Assembly: GCF_002091635.1 (NCBI RefSeq)
Contig: NZ_BDAC01000024.1
Location: forward strand, 1 to 64,000
Reading direction: 5' to 3'
Origin: Pseudomonas indica NBRC 103045
Lineage (GTDB): Bacteria > Pseudomonadota > Gammaproteobacteria > Pseudomonadales > Pseudomonadaceae
Length of the DNA: 64,000 bases
This document shows positions 54,604-64,000 of the stretch, piece after piece. Position 1 is the stretch's first letter. Each line of letters opens with the position of its first letter. Both the position numbers and the translations under genes were made by a program. Under the pieces are notes generated by a model that did not search any database, had not been told where the DNA came from, and worked only from the letters and a program-made list of their open reading frames with translations.

Positions 54604-55101
54604 ATGCAACGCATCCAAACCATCACCCCCTGCCTGTGGTTCGATGACCAGGGCGAAGACGCCGCTCGGTTCTATACCGGCATTTTTCCCAATTCACGGA
54701 TCGTCACCATCACCCGCTACGGCGAAGCCGGGCGGGAAATCCATGGCCGCCCGGCCGGCGCAGTGATGACCGTAGAGTTCGAACTGGACGGCCAGAGCTT
54801 CACCGCACTCAACGGCGGCCCGGTATTCACCTTCAACGAAGCCATTTCGCTGCAAGTGAACTGCCGCAACCAGGAGGAAGTGGATTATTACTGGGAGCGC
54901 CTGTCCGCGGGCGGCGATGAGCGCGCCCAACAGTGCGGCTGGCTGAAGGACCGGTTCGGCCTGTCCTGGCAGGTGACGCCCACCGAACTGCTCGACATGA
55001 TCGCCGACCCGGACGAAGCGAAATCGCAGCGGGCATTCACCGCGATGCTACAGATGAAGAAGATCGAACTCGAGCCGCTGCGCCGGGCCTATCGCGGGTA
55101 G
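54604..55101 (+). CDS. VOC family protein, PhnB-like
   Basis: A 165-residue protein of the glyoxalase/VOC fold: ITPCLWFDDQGEDAARFY start, TALNGGPVFTFNEAISL, and GWLKDRFGLSWQV. PhnB-like proteins are of uncertain function; some were annotated as ubiquinone methyltransferase by transfer. AAGGAGG stands before ATG 54604. Stands alone. Confidence 0.82.
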   Translation: MQRIQTITPCLWFDDQGEDAARFYTGIFPNSRIVTITRYGEAGREIHGRPAGAVMTVEFELDGQSFTALNGGPVFTFNEAISLQVNCRNQEEVDYYWERLSAGGDERAQQCGWLKDRFGLSWQVTPTELLDMIADPDEAKSQRAFTAMLQMKKIELEPLRRAYRG

Positions 55102-55132
55102 CGCGCCTACAGCCGGATCGAGGGAATGAACT

Positions 55133-55158
55133 GGCGGGTTCGCATCGACGAACCCGCC
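55133..55158 (-). terminator. Hairpin after oadB
   Basis: GGCGGGTTCG/CGAACCCGCC, ten pairs, six-base loop, nine bases beyond the stop of oadB. The tail AGTTCATTCC is only partly T-rich. Confidence 0.6.
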
Positions 55159-55166
55159 CCGTTCTA

Positions 55167-56303
55167 TCAGCCGACGAAGTTCAGCAGAACACCCGCCGCC
55201 ACCGCCGAACCGATCACACCGGCCACGTTCGGCCCCATGGCGTGCATCAGCAGGAAGTTCTGCGGGTTGGCCTCCAGGCCGACCTTGTTCGACACCCGCG
55301 CCGCCATCGGCACCGCGGAGACGCCGGCCGAGCCGATCAACGGGTTGATCTTCTGCGTGCTGAACAGGTTCATCAGCTTGGCCATCAGCACACCCGCCGC
55401 GGTACCGCCACAGAAGGCGACCATGCCGAGCAGCAGGATGCCCAGGGTCTTCATCTGCAGGAAGGCATCCGCCGACAGCTTGGAACCGACGGTCAGGCCC
55501 AGGGCGATGGTCACGATATTGATCAGCGCGTTGCGCGAGGTATCCGCCAAGCGCTCCACCACGCCGCATTCACGCAGCAGGTTGCCGAAGGCGAACATGC
55601 CCACCAGCGGCGCGGCGTCCGGCAGCAATAGACCGACCAGCAGGCAGAGCACCAGCGGGAAGACGATCTTCTCGGCCTGGCTGACATGCCGCAATTGCTG
55701 CATGACGATGGCACGCTCTTCCTTACTGGTGAGGGCTCGCATGATCGGTGGCTGGATCAGCGGCACCAGGGCCATGTAGGAATAGGCCGCCACGGCGATG
55801 GGACCGAGCAGGTCCGGCGCCAGCTTGGAGGTCACGAAGATCGAGGTCGGGCCGTCCGCGCCGCCGATGATGGCGATGGACGCGGCCTCCTTCAGGGTGA
55901 ACTCCATGCCGGGAATCCCCATCGCGGTCAGCGCCAGGGCGCCGATCAACGTACCGAAGATCCCGAACTGGGCGGCGGCGCCGAGCAGCAGGGTCTTGGG
56001 GTTCGCCAGCATGGGGCCGAAATCGGTCATCGCCCCCACGCCCATGAAGATCAAGAGCGGGAACACACTGGTCGGCAAACCCACTTCGTAGAACAGGTGC
56101 AGTACGCCCGCCCCTTCGGCCATGTCGGCCACCGGGATGTTGGACAGAATGCCGCCGAAGCCGATCGGGATCAGCAGCAAGGGTTCGAAGCCCTTGCGGA
56201 TCGCCAGGTAGATCAGCCCCAGGCAGACAACGATCATCAGCGCCTGCCCCGGTTCCAAGTGATACAGGCCAGTGCTCTGCCAGAGTTTGAGGAGCTTCTC
56301 CAT
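55167..56303 (-). CDS. oadB: Sodium-pumping oxaloacetate decarboxylase, beta subunit
   Basis: A 378-residue membrane protein with about nine helices that couples decarboxylation of carboxybiotin to sodium export. [26 protein letters not shown] and [16 protein letters not shown] are conserved family blocks. Last gene of the oadGAB operon. Confidence 0.92.
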   Translation of the reverse strand: MEKLLKLWQSTGLYHLEPGQALMIVVCLGLIYLAIRKGFEPLLLIPIGFGGILSNIPVADMAEGAGVLHLFYEVGLPTSVFPLLIFMGVGAMTDFGPMLANPKTLLLGAAAQFGIFGTLIGALALTAMGIPGMEFTLKEAASIAIIGGADGPTSIFVTSKLAPDLLGPIAVAAYSYMALVPLIQPPIMRALTSKEERAIVMQQLRHVSQAEKIVFPLVLCLLVGLLLPDAAPLVGMFAFGNLLRECGVVERLADTSRNALINIVTIALGLTVGSKLSADAFLQMKTLGILLLGMVAFCGGTAAGVLMAKLMNLFSTQKINPLIGSAGVSAVPMAARVSNKVGLEANPQNFLLMHAMGPNVAGVIGSAVAAGVLLNFVG

Positions 56304-56313
56304 CGATGACTCC

Positions 56314-58092
56314 TCAGCCGATGGTCAGCAGGCTGTCGCCCACCGCCACCGCGTCGCCGACCTTGACGTTGACGCTCCCGATGGTGCCGCTCTTGAAGGC
56401 ACGGATCTCGGTTTCCATCTTCATCGCCTCGAGGATGATCACCAGATCGCCCTCCTGCACCGCCTGGCCGGGCTGGACCAGCACCTTGAAAATGTTGCCC
56501 GCCAACGGCGCGCTCTGCGGTTCGCCGCCGCCCGCCGGCACGCTGGCCGGAGCGGAGGACGCCGCGGCTGCACCGCCCAGCGGCTTGATGCCAGTGATGT
56601 CGCCGCCCTCGTTGACCTGAACGACGAAGGACTTGCCGTTGACGTCGACGGTATAGACCTCGGGCTTGCCGGCTTCGCGGGCAGGCATTTCCTTGCCGGT
56701 CGGAGCCGGTTCGAAGGCCGCCGGGTTGCCGCGGTTCTCCAGGAACTTCAGGCCGATCTGGGGGAAAAGCGCATAGGTCAGGACATCGTCGATCTCGTCC
56801 TTGGCCAGCTTGAAGCCTTTCTCCTGAGCGATACCCTTGAGCTCGGCGGTCAGCTTGTCCATCTCGGCATCGAGCAGATCGGCCGGACGGCAGGTGATGG
56901 CCTCGCCGCCGTCGAGCACGCGGGCCTGCAGCTCAGCGTTGAACGGCGCGGGCGCGGCACCGTATTCGCCCTTGAGCACGCCGGCGGTTTCCTTGGTGAT
57001 CGACTTGTAGCGCTCGCCGGTGAGCACGTTGATCACTGCCTGGGTACCGACGATCTGCGAAGTCGGGGTCACCAGCGGGATGAAGCCGAGGTCTTCGCGC
57101 ACCCGCGGAATCTCGGCCAGCACCTGGTCGAACTTGTCCTGGGCGCCCTGCTCCTTGAGCTGGCTTTCCATGTTGGTGAGCATGCCGCCCGGCACCTGGG
57201 CGACCAGGATGCGCGAGTCGACGCCCTTGAGATTGCCCTCGAACTTCGCGTACTTCTTGCGCACCTCGCGGAAGTAGGCGGCGATTTCCTCCAGCAGCTC
57301 CAGATTCAGGCCGGTGTCGCGCTCGGTCCCTTGGAAGATGGCGACCACCGACTCGGTCGGAGAGTGCCCGTAGGTCATGGACAGGGAGGAGATAGCGGTA
57401 TCGACGTTATCGATGCCCGCCTCGACGGCCTTGAGGATGGCGGCGGTGGACAGGCCGGCCGTGGCGTGGCACTGCATGTGGATCGGGATCGACAGGCTGG
57501 CCTTCAGGCGCGAGACCAGCTCGAAGGCGATATAGGGCGTAAGGATGCCCGCCATATCCTTGATCGCCACCGAGTCGGCCCCCATGTCTTCGATCTGCTT
57601 GGCCAGATCGACCCACATTTCCAGGGTATGCACCGGGCTGGTGGTGTAGGAAATAGTGCCCTGGGCGTGCTTGCCCTGGCGTTTCACCGCCTGCAGGGCG
57701 GTCTGCAGGTTACGCGGATCGTTCATCGCGTCGAACACACGGAACACGTCGACACCGTTGACTGCGGCACGCTCGACGAATTTTTCCACCACGTCGTCCG
57801 CATAGTGGCGGTAGCCGAGCAGGTTCTGCCCGCGCAGCAGCATCTGCTGACGGGTATTGGGCATGGCCTTCTTCAGTGCGCGGATGCGCTCCCACGGGTC
57901 CTCGCCGAGATAGCGGATGCAGGCATCGAAGGTCGCCCCGCCCCAGGACTCCACCGACCAGAAGCCGACCTGATCGAGCTTCGGCGCGATCGGCAGCATG
58001 TCTTCCAGGCGCAGGCGCGTGGCGAGGATCGACTGATGGGCATCACGCAGCACCACATCGGTGATACCGAGTGCTTGTTTAACGGCAGTCAT
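56314..58092 (-). CDS. oadA: Oxaloacetate decarboxylase, alpha subunit
   Basis: A 592-residue protein. The carboxyltransferase barrel contains [13 protein letters not shown] near the start (metal-binding aspartate and catalytic residues) and [10 protein letters not shown] linker and a C-terminal biotinyl domain follow, with biotinylated lysine in EAMKMET. It moves the carboxyl group from oxaloacetate to biotin. ATG 58092 gives the canonical N-terminus; an in-frame extension upstream overlaps oadG and is rejected. Confidence 0.93.
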   Translation of the reverse strand: MTAVKQALGITDVVLRDAHQSILATRLRLEDMLPIAPKLDQVGFWSVESWGGATFDACIRYLGEDPWERIRALKKAMPNTRQQMLLRGQNLLGYRHYADDVVEKFVERAAVNGVDVFRVFDAMNDPRNLQTALQAVKRQGKHAQGTISYTTSPVHTLEMWVDLAKQIEDMGADSVAIKDMAGILTPYIAFELVSRLKASLSIPIHMQCHATAGLSTAAILKAVEAGIDNVDTAISSLSMTYGHSPTESVVAIFQGTERDTGLNLELLEEIAAYFREVRKKYAKFEGNLKGVDSRILVAQVPGGMLTNMESQLKEQGAQDKFDQVLAEIPRVREDLGFIPLVTPTSQIVGTQAVINVLTGERYKSITKETAGVLKGEYGAAPAPFNAELQARVLDGGEAITCRPADLLDAEMDKLTAELKGIAQEKGFKLAKDEIDDVLTYALFPQIGLKFLENRGNPAAFEPAPTGKEMPAREAGKPEVYTVDVNGKSFVVQVNEGGDITGIKPLGGAAAASSAPASVPAGGGEPQSAPLAGNIFKVLVQPGQAVQEGDLVIILEAMKMETEIRAFKSGTIGSVNVKVGDAVAVGDSLLTIG

Positions 58093-58117
58093 GCGAAAAC
58101 TCCCTATCGGACCTGGA

Positions 58118-58372
58118 TCAACCGCGGCGGGCGCGGTGCTGGTGGATGGCGGACTGGATAGCGGCGAGCAGATCGGCTTCCGGCTCCGGTGCGGAGGCAG
58201 CCCTGACCGGCAGAGGAGCGACGGCAGGAACCGGGGCGGCCGCCGCAAAGCGCCCAATCAGGCGGGACATCAGGCGGATGGCGAATACCAGCAAAGCGAG
58301 GAAGAAAAAGACGAATCCCATGCCGAACAGCATGAGCTCGACACCCTCGAGCAGGAGTTGACTGGACGTCAT
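58118..58372 (-). CDS. oadG: Oxaloacetate decarboxylase, gamma subunit
   Basis: An 84-residue protein: one N-terminal membrane helix ([16 protein letters not shown]), a proline/alanine linker, and a histidine-containing C-terminus ([13 protein letters not shown]) of the type that binds a metal and the alpha subunit. First gene of the operon. Confidence 0.88.
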   Translation of the reverse strand: MTSSQLLLEGVELMLFGMGFVFFFLALLVFAIRLMSRLIGRFAAAAPVPAVAPLPVRAASAPEPEADLLAAIQSAIHQHRARRG

Positions 58373-58599
58373 CGTAGCTCCTTTACCTGCGGCTGACCGC
58401 CGCGTTCTTTTAATTAGAAGAAGGGGAGCACCCGGAGCGCCATGCCCCGGGCAAACTGGCGAACCTTAGCCTGAAACGCGCGTTTGAAGCAAACGCCAGA
58501 CCCGCCAAAGGGACATATCCAGACGAAAAAGCGTCATTACGTCGCAGCGAGACAGGCCGTTGCCGCTTCGTATCTTTGGTCGAAACGGCAATCTTCCTT

Positions 58600-60042
58600 T
58601 TAGAGTAGGAACAGCGTGGCCAGGCCGAGGAAAATGAAGAAGCCGCCGCTGTCGGTCATCGCCGTGATCATGACACTGGAGCCCATGGCCGGGTCGCGAC
58701 CAAGGCGTACCAGTGTCATGGGAATCAGCACCCCCATCAACGCGGCCAGCAGCAGGTTCAGGGTCATCGCCGCCGTCATTACCACGCCCAGCGACCAACT
58801 GCCGTACAGGCCATAGGCGACTGCGCCGATGACACCGCCCCAGACCAAGCCGTTGATCAAGGCCACCACCAGTTCCTTGCGCAGCAGCCGCGAGGTATTG
58901 CCGGTGCCGACCTGATCCAGCGCCATGGCGCGCACGATCATGGTGATGGTCTGGTTGCCGGAGTTGCCGCCGATGCCGGCGACGATGGGCATCAGCGCCG
59001 CGAGGGCCACCAGCTTCTCGATGGAGCCTTCGAACATGCCGATCACTCGCGAGGCGACGAAGGCGGTGATCAGGTTGATTGCCAGCCAGGCCCAGCGGTT
59101 GCGCACCGATTTCCAGACCGAGGCGAAGATGTCTTCCTCTTCGCGCAGACCGGCCATGCTGAGGACTTCGCTTTCGCTCTCCTCACGGATCAGGTCGACC
59201 ATGGCGTCGATGGTCAGACGGCCGATCAGCTTGCCGTTCTTCTCCACCACCGGTGCGGAAATCAGGTCATAGCGTTCGAACGCCTGGGCGGCGTCATAGG
59301 CATCGTCGTCCGGATGGAAACTCACCGGATCGTTGGCCATCACCTCGGCCACCAACTTCTCAGGGTCGTTGACCAGCAGGCGCTTGATCGACAGCACACC
59401 CTTGAGGATGCCGTCGTAGTCCACTACGAACAGCTTGTCGGTGTGCCCCGGCAGTTCCTTCAGACGGCGCAGGTAGCGCAGCACCACTTCGAGGGCGACG
59501 TCATCGCGGATGGTGACCATCTCGAAGTCCATCAGGGCACCGACCTGGTCCTCCTCGTAGGACAACGCCGAACGCACGCGCTCGCGCTGCTGGGCATCGA
59601 GGGATTCCATGAGCTCATGGACGACATCGCGCGGCAGTTCGGGCGCCAAGTCGGCCAGTTCATCGGCATCCATCTCCTTCGCGGCAGCGAGGATCTCGTG
59701 ATCGTCCATGTCGGCGATCAGCGACTCGCGCACGGCGTCGGATACTTCGAGGAGGATGTCGCCGTCGCGCTCGGCCTTGACCAACTGCCAGACGGTCAGG
59801 CGGTCGTTCAGCGGCAGGGCTTCGAGGATATGGGCGACGTCGGCGGGGTGCAGTTCATCGAGCTTGCGTTGCAGCTCGGCGAGGTTCTGCCGATGGACCA
59901 GGTTTTCCACCAGTTCGTGATGGTGGCCTTCCTGGCGATGAGTCAGGTCTTCGACCAGCTTGTGCCGGTGCAGGAGGTCGATCACCTGCGACAGACGGTC
60001 TTGCAGGCTCTCTTGCGGCTTTTTGGCTTCTACTTCAGTCAT
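58600..60042 (-). CDS. mgtE: Magnesium transporter MgtE
   Basis: A 480-residue protein: an N-terminal superhelical domain, two CBS domains (VDYDGILKGVLSIKRLLV, APVVEKNGKLIGRLTIDAMVDLI) and five C-terminal membrane helices with GGNSGNQ and a closing GSSVMITAMTDSGGF stretch. The cytosolic domain senses magnesium and gates the pore. No M-box or other riboswitch is recognised upstream. Confidence 0.92.
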   Translation of the reverse strand: MTEVEAKKPQESLQDRLSQVIDLLHRHKLVEDLTHRQEGHHHELVENLVHRQNLAELQRKLDELHPADVAHILEALPLNDRLTVWQLVKAERDGDILLEVSDAVRESLIADMDDHEILAAAKEMDADELADLAPELPRDVVHELMESLDAQQRERVRSALSYEEDQVGALMDFEMVTIRDDVALEVVLRYLRRLKELPGHTDKLFVVDYDGILKGVLSIKRLLVNDPEKLVAEVMANDPVSFHPDDDAYDAAQAFERYDLISAPVVEKNGKLIGRLTIDAMVDLIREESESEVLSMAGLREEEDIFASVWKSVRNRWAWLAINLITAFVASRVIGMFEGSIEKLVALAALMPIVAGIGGNSGNQTITMIVRAMALDQVGTGNTSRLLRKELVVALINGLVWGGVIGAVAYGLYGSWSLGVVMTAAMTLNLLLAALMGVLIPMTLVRLGRDPAMGSSVMITAMTDSGGFFIFLGLATLFLL

Positions 60043-60371
60043 AGCGCGCTCCGCCCCCAGTTGGCGGGCACGCCATAGGGGCTCAATCGGTCTTTACGTT
60101 CAACAATCGCGGTTCGGAGTAACTACTGGGTAAGTCCATGGTGGTATCCCACAAGCCCCGGCGGGGCTGACGCGGGCAATGATACACCGAGCCGGCCATT
60201 TGCGCGTGACAAAAACTTGGCAAGAACAAGTGTTTGCAGCAAAAACCTCAGCGCAACCTGACCCTGTTTCGTTGCGACGCCAACCATGTCATGGAAGACA
60301 CGCAACGGACGTCAAGGAAGCCTCCCGACAAAGCCCTTAGCGTGTACGGGCATTCGTCAGGAGGACTCCCC
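60043..60371. other. Intergenic region between mgtE and a divergent gene
   Basis: About 330 bases separate divergent genes. No RNA element, repeat or gene is recognised here. Confidence 0.5.
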
Positions 60372-60863
60372 ATGCAAGGACTGCTACGCGCCACGCTCTG
60401 CGCGGCACTGCTCTACCCTTCTCCCACCCTGTTGGCTTCGACCGTCTTTCGCTGCGTCGATGCGACCGGCCATGTCACCTTCACCCTGAACGGCTGCCCC
60501 ACCGACCAGGATCAGCAGTTGCAGGATGCCCACAACCCCACCCCAGGCGGAGGCAAGCCGGTTCCGATGGCCAAGCCGGGCAAGGCCGCCCGCCAGGAGA
60601 GGCGGGAAACGGGCGCGGTGCTCGTGGTAGGCGAGCGCCAGGATGGCTGCGGCAACCAGGTGACCGGCACTGCCCGCCGGGAAGCAATGGTCAAGCAAGA
60701 GATACGCGCCGGTATGACACGGGCAGACGTGGAAAGCGCGTTGGGCAAGCCGGACCGCATCAGCCGGCAGAACGGCCAGACCCGCTACCACTACCGGGAT
60801 GCGAAGGGAAACAGCCGGCAAGTGAGCTTCGACGAATCCGGCTGCGTGAGAGGAAAGCGCTGA
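60372..60863 (+). CDS. DUF4124-like secreted protein
   Basis: A 163-residue protein with a signal peptide ending LLASTV. The N-terminal FRCVDATGHVTFTLNGCP motif resembles DUF4124, and the C-terminal half (IRAGMTRADVESALGKPDRI) is SmpA/OmlA-like. GAGGAC before ATG 60372 marks the start. Role probably in the envelope, unknown. Confidence 0.75.
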   Translation: MQGLLRATLCAALLYPSPTLLASTVFRCVDATGHVTFTLNGCPTDQDQQLQDAHNPTPGGGKPVPMAKPGKAARQERRETGAVLVVGERQDGCGNQVTGTARREAMVKQEIRAGMTRADVESALGKPDRISRQNGQTRYHYRDAKGNSRQVSFDESGCVRGKR

Positions 60864-60867
60864 AACG

Positions 60868-60896
60868 AAAAAGGCCTGCATCGCTGCAGGCCTTTT
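60868..60896. terminator. Bidirectional terminator
   Basis: AAAAGGCCTGCA-TCGC-TGCAGGCCTTTT, working for the DUF4124-like gene on the plus strand and the tRNA-Arg on the minus strand. Confidence 0.9.
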
Positions 60897-60901
60897 CGAT
60901 A

Positions 60902-60978
60902 TGGCGCACTCAGGAGGATTCGAACCTCCGACCGCCCGGTTCGTAGCCGGGTACTCTATCCAGCTGAGCTATGAGTGC
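60902..60978 (-). tRNA. tRNA-Arg (ACG), copy 1
   Basis: A 77-base tRNA with encoded CCA: acceptor GCACTCA/TGAGTGC, anticodon loop CTACGAA giving ACG, T arm GGTTCGAATCC. Confidence 0.95.
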
Positions 60979-61051
60979 GTGTGGTGCTTTTAGACCAGAT
61001 CACCGCTGGTTGAAACAAAATGGCCTGCATCGCTGCAAGCCATCCTCGATA

Positions 61052-61128
61052 TGGCGCACTCAGGAGGATTCGAACCTCCGACCGCCCGGTTCGTAGCCGG
61101 GTACTCTATCCAGCTGAGCTATGAGTGC
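61052..61128 (-). tRNA. tRNA-Arg (ACG), copy 2
   Basis: Identical in sequence to copy 1 and spaced by exactly 150 bases. The segment downstream of each copy is also related (GGCCTGCATCGCTGCA), so the unit arose by duplication including part of the terminator. Confidence 0.95.
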
Positions 61129-61231
61129 GTGGGCTGCGCATTATAGGGATCGAAATCCGATTATCAAGTGCTTTTTCGAATAAGCTCAATCACTTACCGC
61201 TTCAGCACCTGCATCACACCCTAGGTAATGC

Positions 61232-61324
<93 letters not shown>

Positions 61325-61386
61325 GCAACACGGGGCGCATCATACCCATCTTTGCCCCGCTTGCAAAGCCAAAAATTAGAGAAAAA

Positions 61387-61572
61387 TTAGTGGCTTGGTT
61401 CTTGATCTTTCTCTTTCTGGATTCTCTGGTAGATCTCTTCACGGTGCACGGCCACCTCCTTCGGGGCATTGACGCCTATGCGCACCTGATTGCCTTTCAC
61501 TCCCAACACGGTGACAGTCACCTCATCACCAACCATCAGGGTCTCTCCGACCCGGCGAGTCAGAATCAGCAT
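61387..61572 (-). CDS. csrA: Carbon storage regulator CsrA/RsmA
   Basis: A 61-residue RNA-binding protein: [23 protein letters not shown] with the N-terminal binding residues, [19 protein letters not shown] with the conserved arginine. It blocks translation at GGA motifs and is held back by RsmY/Z-type RNAs in Pseudomonas. Synteny lysC-csrA-tRNA-Ser as in P. aeruginosa. AAGGAG precedes the start. Confidence 0.96.
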   Translation of the reverse strand: MLILTRRVGETLMVGDEVTVTVLGVKGNQVRIGVNAPKEVAVHREEIYQRIQKEKDQEPSH

Positions 61573-61701
61573 TCCTTTCTCCTTCACGGTACAGGACCAA
61601 CAGTCTGCAAAAAGAAAAATGGTGTCAGCGCTCGGCCGAACGGCCGGACCTACACCCAAGTATTGACCAGCCCGGATAAAAGGAAAGTTCCTCCGGGCCA
61701 G

Positions 61702-61739
61702 TCAAAAAAGACGAAAGGCGCGGGTTTCGTCCGCGCCTT
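61702..61739 (-). terminator. Intrinsic terminator of lysC
   Basis: On the minus strand AAGGCGCGG pairs with CCGCGCCTT and is followed by TCGTCTTTTTTG. It separates lysC from csrA. Confidence 0.85.
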
Positions 61740-61752
61740 CCGGGTCAAAGCC

Positions 61753-62988
61753 TCACTCGCCCTGTCGGGCCGGAGCGTCCAGCTCGAAAGCGGTATGCAG
61801 CGCACGCACCGCCAGCTCCAGGTACTTCTCCTCGATCACCACGGACACCTTGATTTCGGAGGTGGAGATCATCTGGATGTTGATGCTTTCCTTGGCCAGC
61901 GCCTCGAACATGCGGCTGGCAACCCCGGCGTGGGAGCGCATGCCGACGCCGACGATGGAAACCTTGGCGATCTTGGTGTCACCAACCACTTCGCGGGCAC
62001 CGATCTCGCGGGCGGTGCTTTCCAACACCTGCAGCGCGTTATGGTAGTCGTTGCGGTGCACGGTGAAGGTGAAGTCGGTGGTGTTATCGTGTGCGACGTT
62101 CTGCACGATCATGTCCACTTCAATGTTGGCGGCGCTGATCGGGCCGAGGATCTTGAAGGCCACGCCGGGGGTATCCGGCACGCCACGGATGGTCAGCTTG
62201 GCTTCGTCGCGGTTGAAGGCGATGCCGGAAATGATCGGCTGTTCCATGGATTCCTCTTCATCAAGGGTAATGAGGGTGCCCGGACCCTCCTGGAAGCTGT
62301 GCAGCACGCGCAGCGGAACATTGTACTTGCCGGCGAACTCCACCGAACGGATCTGCAGCACCTTGGAGCCGAGGCTGGCCATTTCCAGCATTTCCTCGAA
62401 GGTGATCTTGTCCAGGCGACGGGCCTGCGGCACCACGCGCGGATCGGTGGTGTAGACACCGTCGACGTCGGTGTAGATCTGGCATTCGTCGGCCTTCAGG
62501 GCCGCCGCCAGCGCCACACCGGTGGTATCGGAACCGCCACGGCCGAGCGTGGTGATGTTGCCGTGCTCGTCGACGCCCTGGAAACCGGCGACCACTACCA
62601 CCCGGCCAGCCTTGAGGTCGGCACGGATCTTCTGGTCGTCGATCTGCAGGATGCGCGCCTTGTTGTGCGCGCTGTCGGTCAGGATGCGGACTTGGTTGCC
62701 GGTGTAGGAAATCGCCGGAACGCCGCGTTTGATCAGTGCCATGGCCAGCAGCGCGATGGTCACCTGCTCGCCGGTGGAGACCATCACGTCCAGCTCGCGC
62801 GGTACCGGCTGTTCGCTGATCTGCTTGGCGAGGTCGATCAGGCGGTTGGTCTCGCCACTCATGGCTGAGACCACGATCACCAGATCGTTGCCCGCCTCGT
62901 GGAACTTCTTCACCTTCTCGGCCACTTGCTCGATCCGCTCGACGCTACCGACCGAGGTGCCCCCAAATTTCTGTACGATCAAAGCCAT
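61753..62988 (-). CDS. lysC: Aspartate kinase
   Basis: A 411-residue enzyme for the first step to lysine, threonine and methionine. The N-terminal KFGGTSVG motif and VVVVAGFQG region form the kinase domain; two C-terminal ACT domains (ITISGIAFNRDEAKLTIRG-like and VSIVGVGMRSHAGVA) mediate feedback inhibition. Follows alaS. Confidence 0.95.
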   Translation of the reverse strand: MALIVQKFGGTSVGSVERIEQVAEKVKKFHEAGNDLVIVVSAMSGETNRLIDLAKQISEQPVPRELDVMVSTGEQVTIALLAMALIKRGVPAISYTGNQVRILTDSAHNKARILQIDDQKIRADLKAGRVVVVAGFQGVDEHGNITTLGRGGSDTTGVALAAALKADECQIYTDVDGVYTTDPRVVPQARRLDKITFEEMLEMASLGSKVLQIRSVEFAGKYNVPLRVLHSFQEGPGTLITLDEEESMEQPIISGIAFNRDEAKLTIRGVPDTPGVAFKILGPISAANIEVDMIVQNVAHDNTTDFTFTVHRNDYHNALQVLESTAREIGAREVVGDTKIAKVSIVGVGMRSHAGVASRMFEALAKESINIQMISTSEIKVSVVIEEKYLELAVRALHTAFELDAPARQGE

Positions 62989-63088
62989 TTCAAAGCCGCC
63001 TAATCCCGTGAAGGGCGCCCATTAAACATTCAACGCGGCTTACCTGCCAAGGCCCGCCGGGCGTGGGGCGGCGCCTTGGCCGAGGGAC

Positions 63089-64000
63089 TCAGAGCCCCTG
63101 TTCGACGAAGGGCACGGCCAGCGCCAGCGCCTGGTCCAGCGCCGCGGCATCGCTGCCGCCGCCGCGGGCCATGTCGGGACGTCCGCCGCCCTTGCCGCCG
63201 ACTGCCGCCGCGGCCTGTTTCATCAGATCGCCGGCTTTGAGTTGGCCGGTCAGGTCCTGGGTGACGCCGGCGACCAGTGTCACCTTGCCCTCCAGCGCCC
63301 CGCCGAGCAGGATCACTGCGCGACCGAGCTTGTTCTTCAATTGGTCGACCAGCGCCAGCAGCGCATCGCCGTCCAGACCATCCAGGCGTGCGGCCAGGAC
63401 TTTCACGCCCTTGACCTCGATCGCCGAGCCGGCCAGGTCGTCGCCTGCCGCGCTGGCGGCCTTGGCCTTGAGCTGTTCCAGCTCCTTTTCCAACTGACGG
63501 TTGCGCTCCAGCACGCCGACCAGCTTGTCCAGCAGGTTCTCGCGGCTGCCCTTGACCAGCGCCGCCGCTTCCTTCAACTGCTCTTCGGCATTGTTCAGGT
63601 AGGCCAGTGCCGCCGCGCCGGTAACCGCTTCGATCCGGCGCACGCCGGCCGCCACGCCACCTTCGCTGGTGATCTTGAAGAGGCCGATGTCGCCGGTGCG
63701 GGAGACGTGAGTACCGCCGCACAGCTCGACGGAGAAACCGCCGCCCATGGTCAGGACGCGCACTTGATCGCCATACTTCTCGCCGAACAGCGCCATGGCG
63801 CCCTTGGCCTTGGCGGTGTCGATGTCGGTTTCCTCGGTCTCGACCTCGGAGTTCTTGCGGATTTCGGCGTTGACGATGTCTTCCAGGGCCTTCAGTTGCT
63901 CCGGCTTGATTGCCTCGAAGTGACTGAAGTCGAAGCGCAGGCGCTGGCTGTCCACCAGCGAGCCTTTCTGTTGCACATGCTCGCCGAGCACTTGGCGCAG
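63089..64000 (-). CDS. alaS: Alanyl-tRNA synthetase, C-terminal part
   Basis: The 3' part of alaS, about 300 residues; its start lies beyond the right edge. The SAD editing domain with [13 protein letters not shown] (zinc ligand cysteine and histidine) is followed by a coiled coil ([22 protein letters not shown]) and the DHHA1/C-Ala domain with [15 protein letters not shown]. It charges tRNA-Ala and hydrolyses mischarged Ser/Gly. Confidence 0.95.
   Translation of the reverse strand: MRQVLGEHVQQKGSLVDSQRLRFDFSHFEAIKPEQLKALEDIVNAEIRKNSEVETEETDIDTAKAKGAMALFGEKYGDQVRVLTMGGGFSVELCGGTHVSRTGDIGLFKITSEGGVAAGVRRIEAVTGAAALAYLNNAEEQLKEAAALVKGSRENLLDKLVGVLERNRQLEKELEQLKAKAASAAGDDLAGSAIEVKGVKVLAARLDGLDGDALLALVDQLKNKLGRAVILLGGALEGKVTLVAGVTQDLTGQLKAGDLMKQAAAAVGGKGGGRPDMARGGGSDAAALDQALALAVPFVEQGL

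Overview
The window is chromosomal DNA from a high-GC gammaproteobacterium, almost certainly Pseudomonas sensu lato. A genus outside the classical aeruginosa/putida groups (a Metapseudomonas-like lineage) is possible but unproven. Evidence: the alaS-lysC-csrA-tRNA-Ser-tRNA-Arg block, the dapA-bamC-purC-tRNA-Ser block, the LysR/CoA-transferase A/B/thiolase block, an MxtR/CrbS-type SLC5 hybrid kinase, an OprD-family porin, and many GTAG/GTGG-type REP palindromes. Identifications rest on motifs, length and synteny recalled from known genomes; no search was run.

Layout. 1-2.6 kb: urea transporter, voltage-gated-type channel, HD-domain protein. 2.6-3.7 kb: a small foreign-looking patch with an A/T-richer orphan gene and a BRO-N (phage antirepressor-like) gene. 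The BRO-N leader folds and carries two segments complementary to its own ribosome-binding region, as in phage C4 antisense RNA. 4.1-4.5 kb: a dense REP array. 4.9-14.7 kb: the most unusual locus. A stand-alone sigma-54 activator is followed by an 11-bp-arm palindrome, a GG-N10-GC sigma-54 promoter, four unfamiliar small genes, a strong hairpin, and a 1969-residue protein. That protein combines subtilisin, M23/LytM, tail-lysozyme-like, peptidoglycan-binding, OmpA-like and HExxH-metallopeptidase regions with no visible signal peptide.

15-22 kb: a repeat-rich lipoprotein, CopD-like and DUF2231 membrane proteins, and a caa3-type oxidase cluster (subunit II with cytochrome c, fused subunits I+III, small membrane protein, CtaG). 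22-35 kb: S9 peptidase, AraC regulator, GNAT, MxtR-like hybrid kinase, DUF4010 protein, MerR regulator, alpha/beta hydrolase, RmuC, Sel1-like protein. 35-41 kb: YdbH-YnbE-YdbL envelope operon, methyltransferase plus AAA ATPase, small proteins, tRNA-Ser(CGA).

41-48 kb: purC (long, non-enterobacterial form), bamC, dapA, then divergent gcvR-bcp, an OprD-family porin and a DMT transporter. 49-55 kb: a three-unit tandem repeat, hpd, and a LysR regulator divergent from a CoA-transferase/thiolase operon for short-chain 3-keto acids. 55-64 kb: VOC protein, sodium-pumping oxaloacetate decarboxylase (oadGAB), mgtE, a DUF4124-like protein, two identical tRNA-Arg(ACG), tRNA-Ser(GCT), csrA, lysC and the 3' part of alaS, which runs off the right edge.
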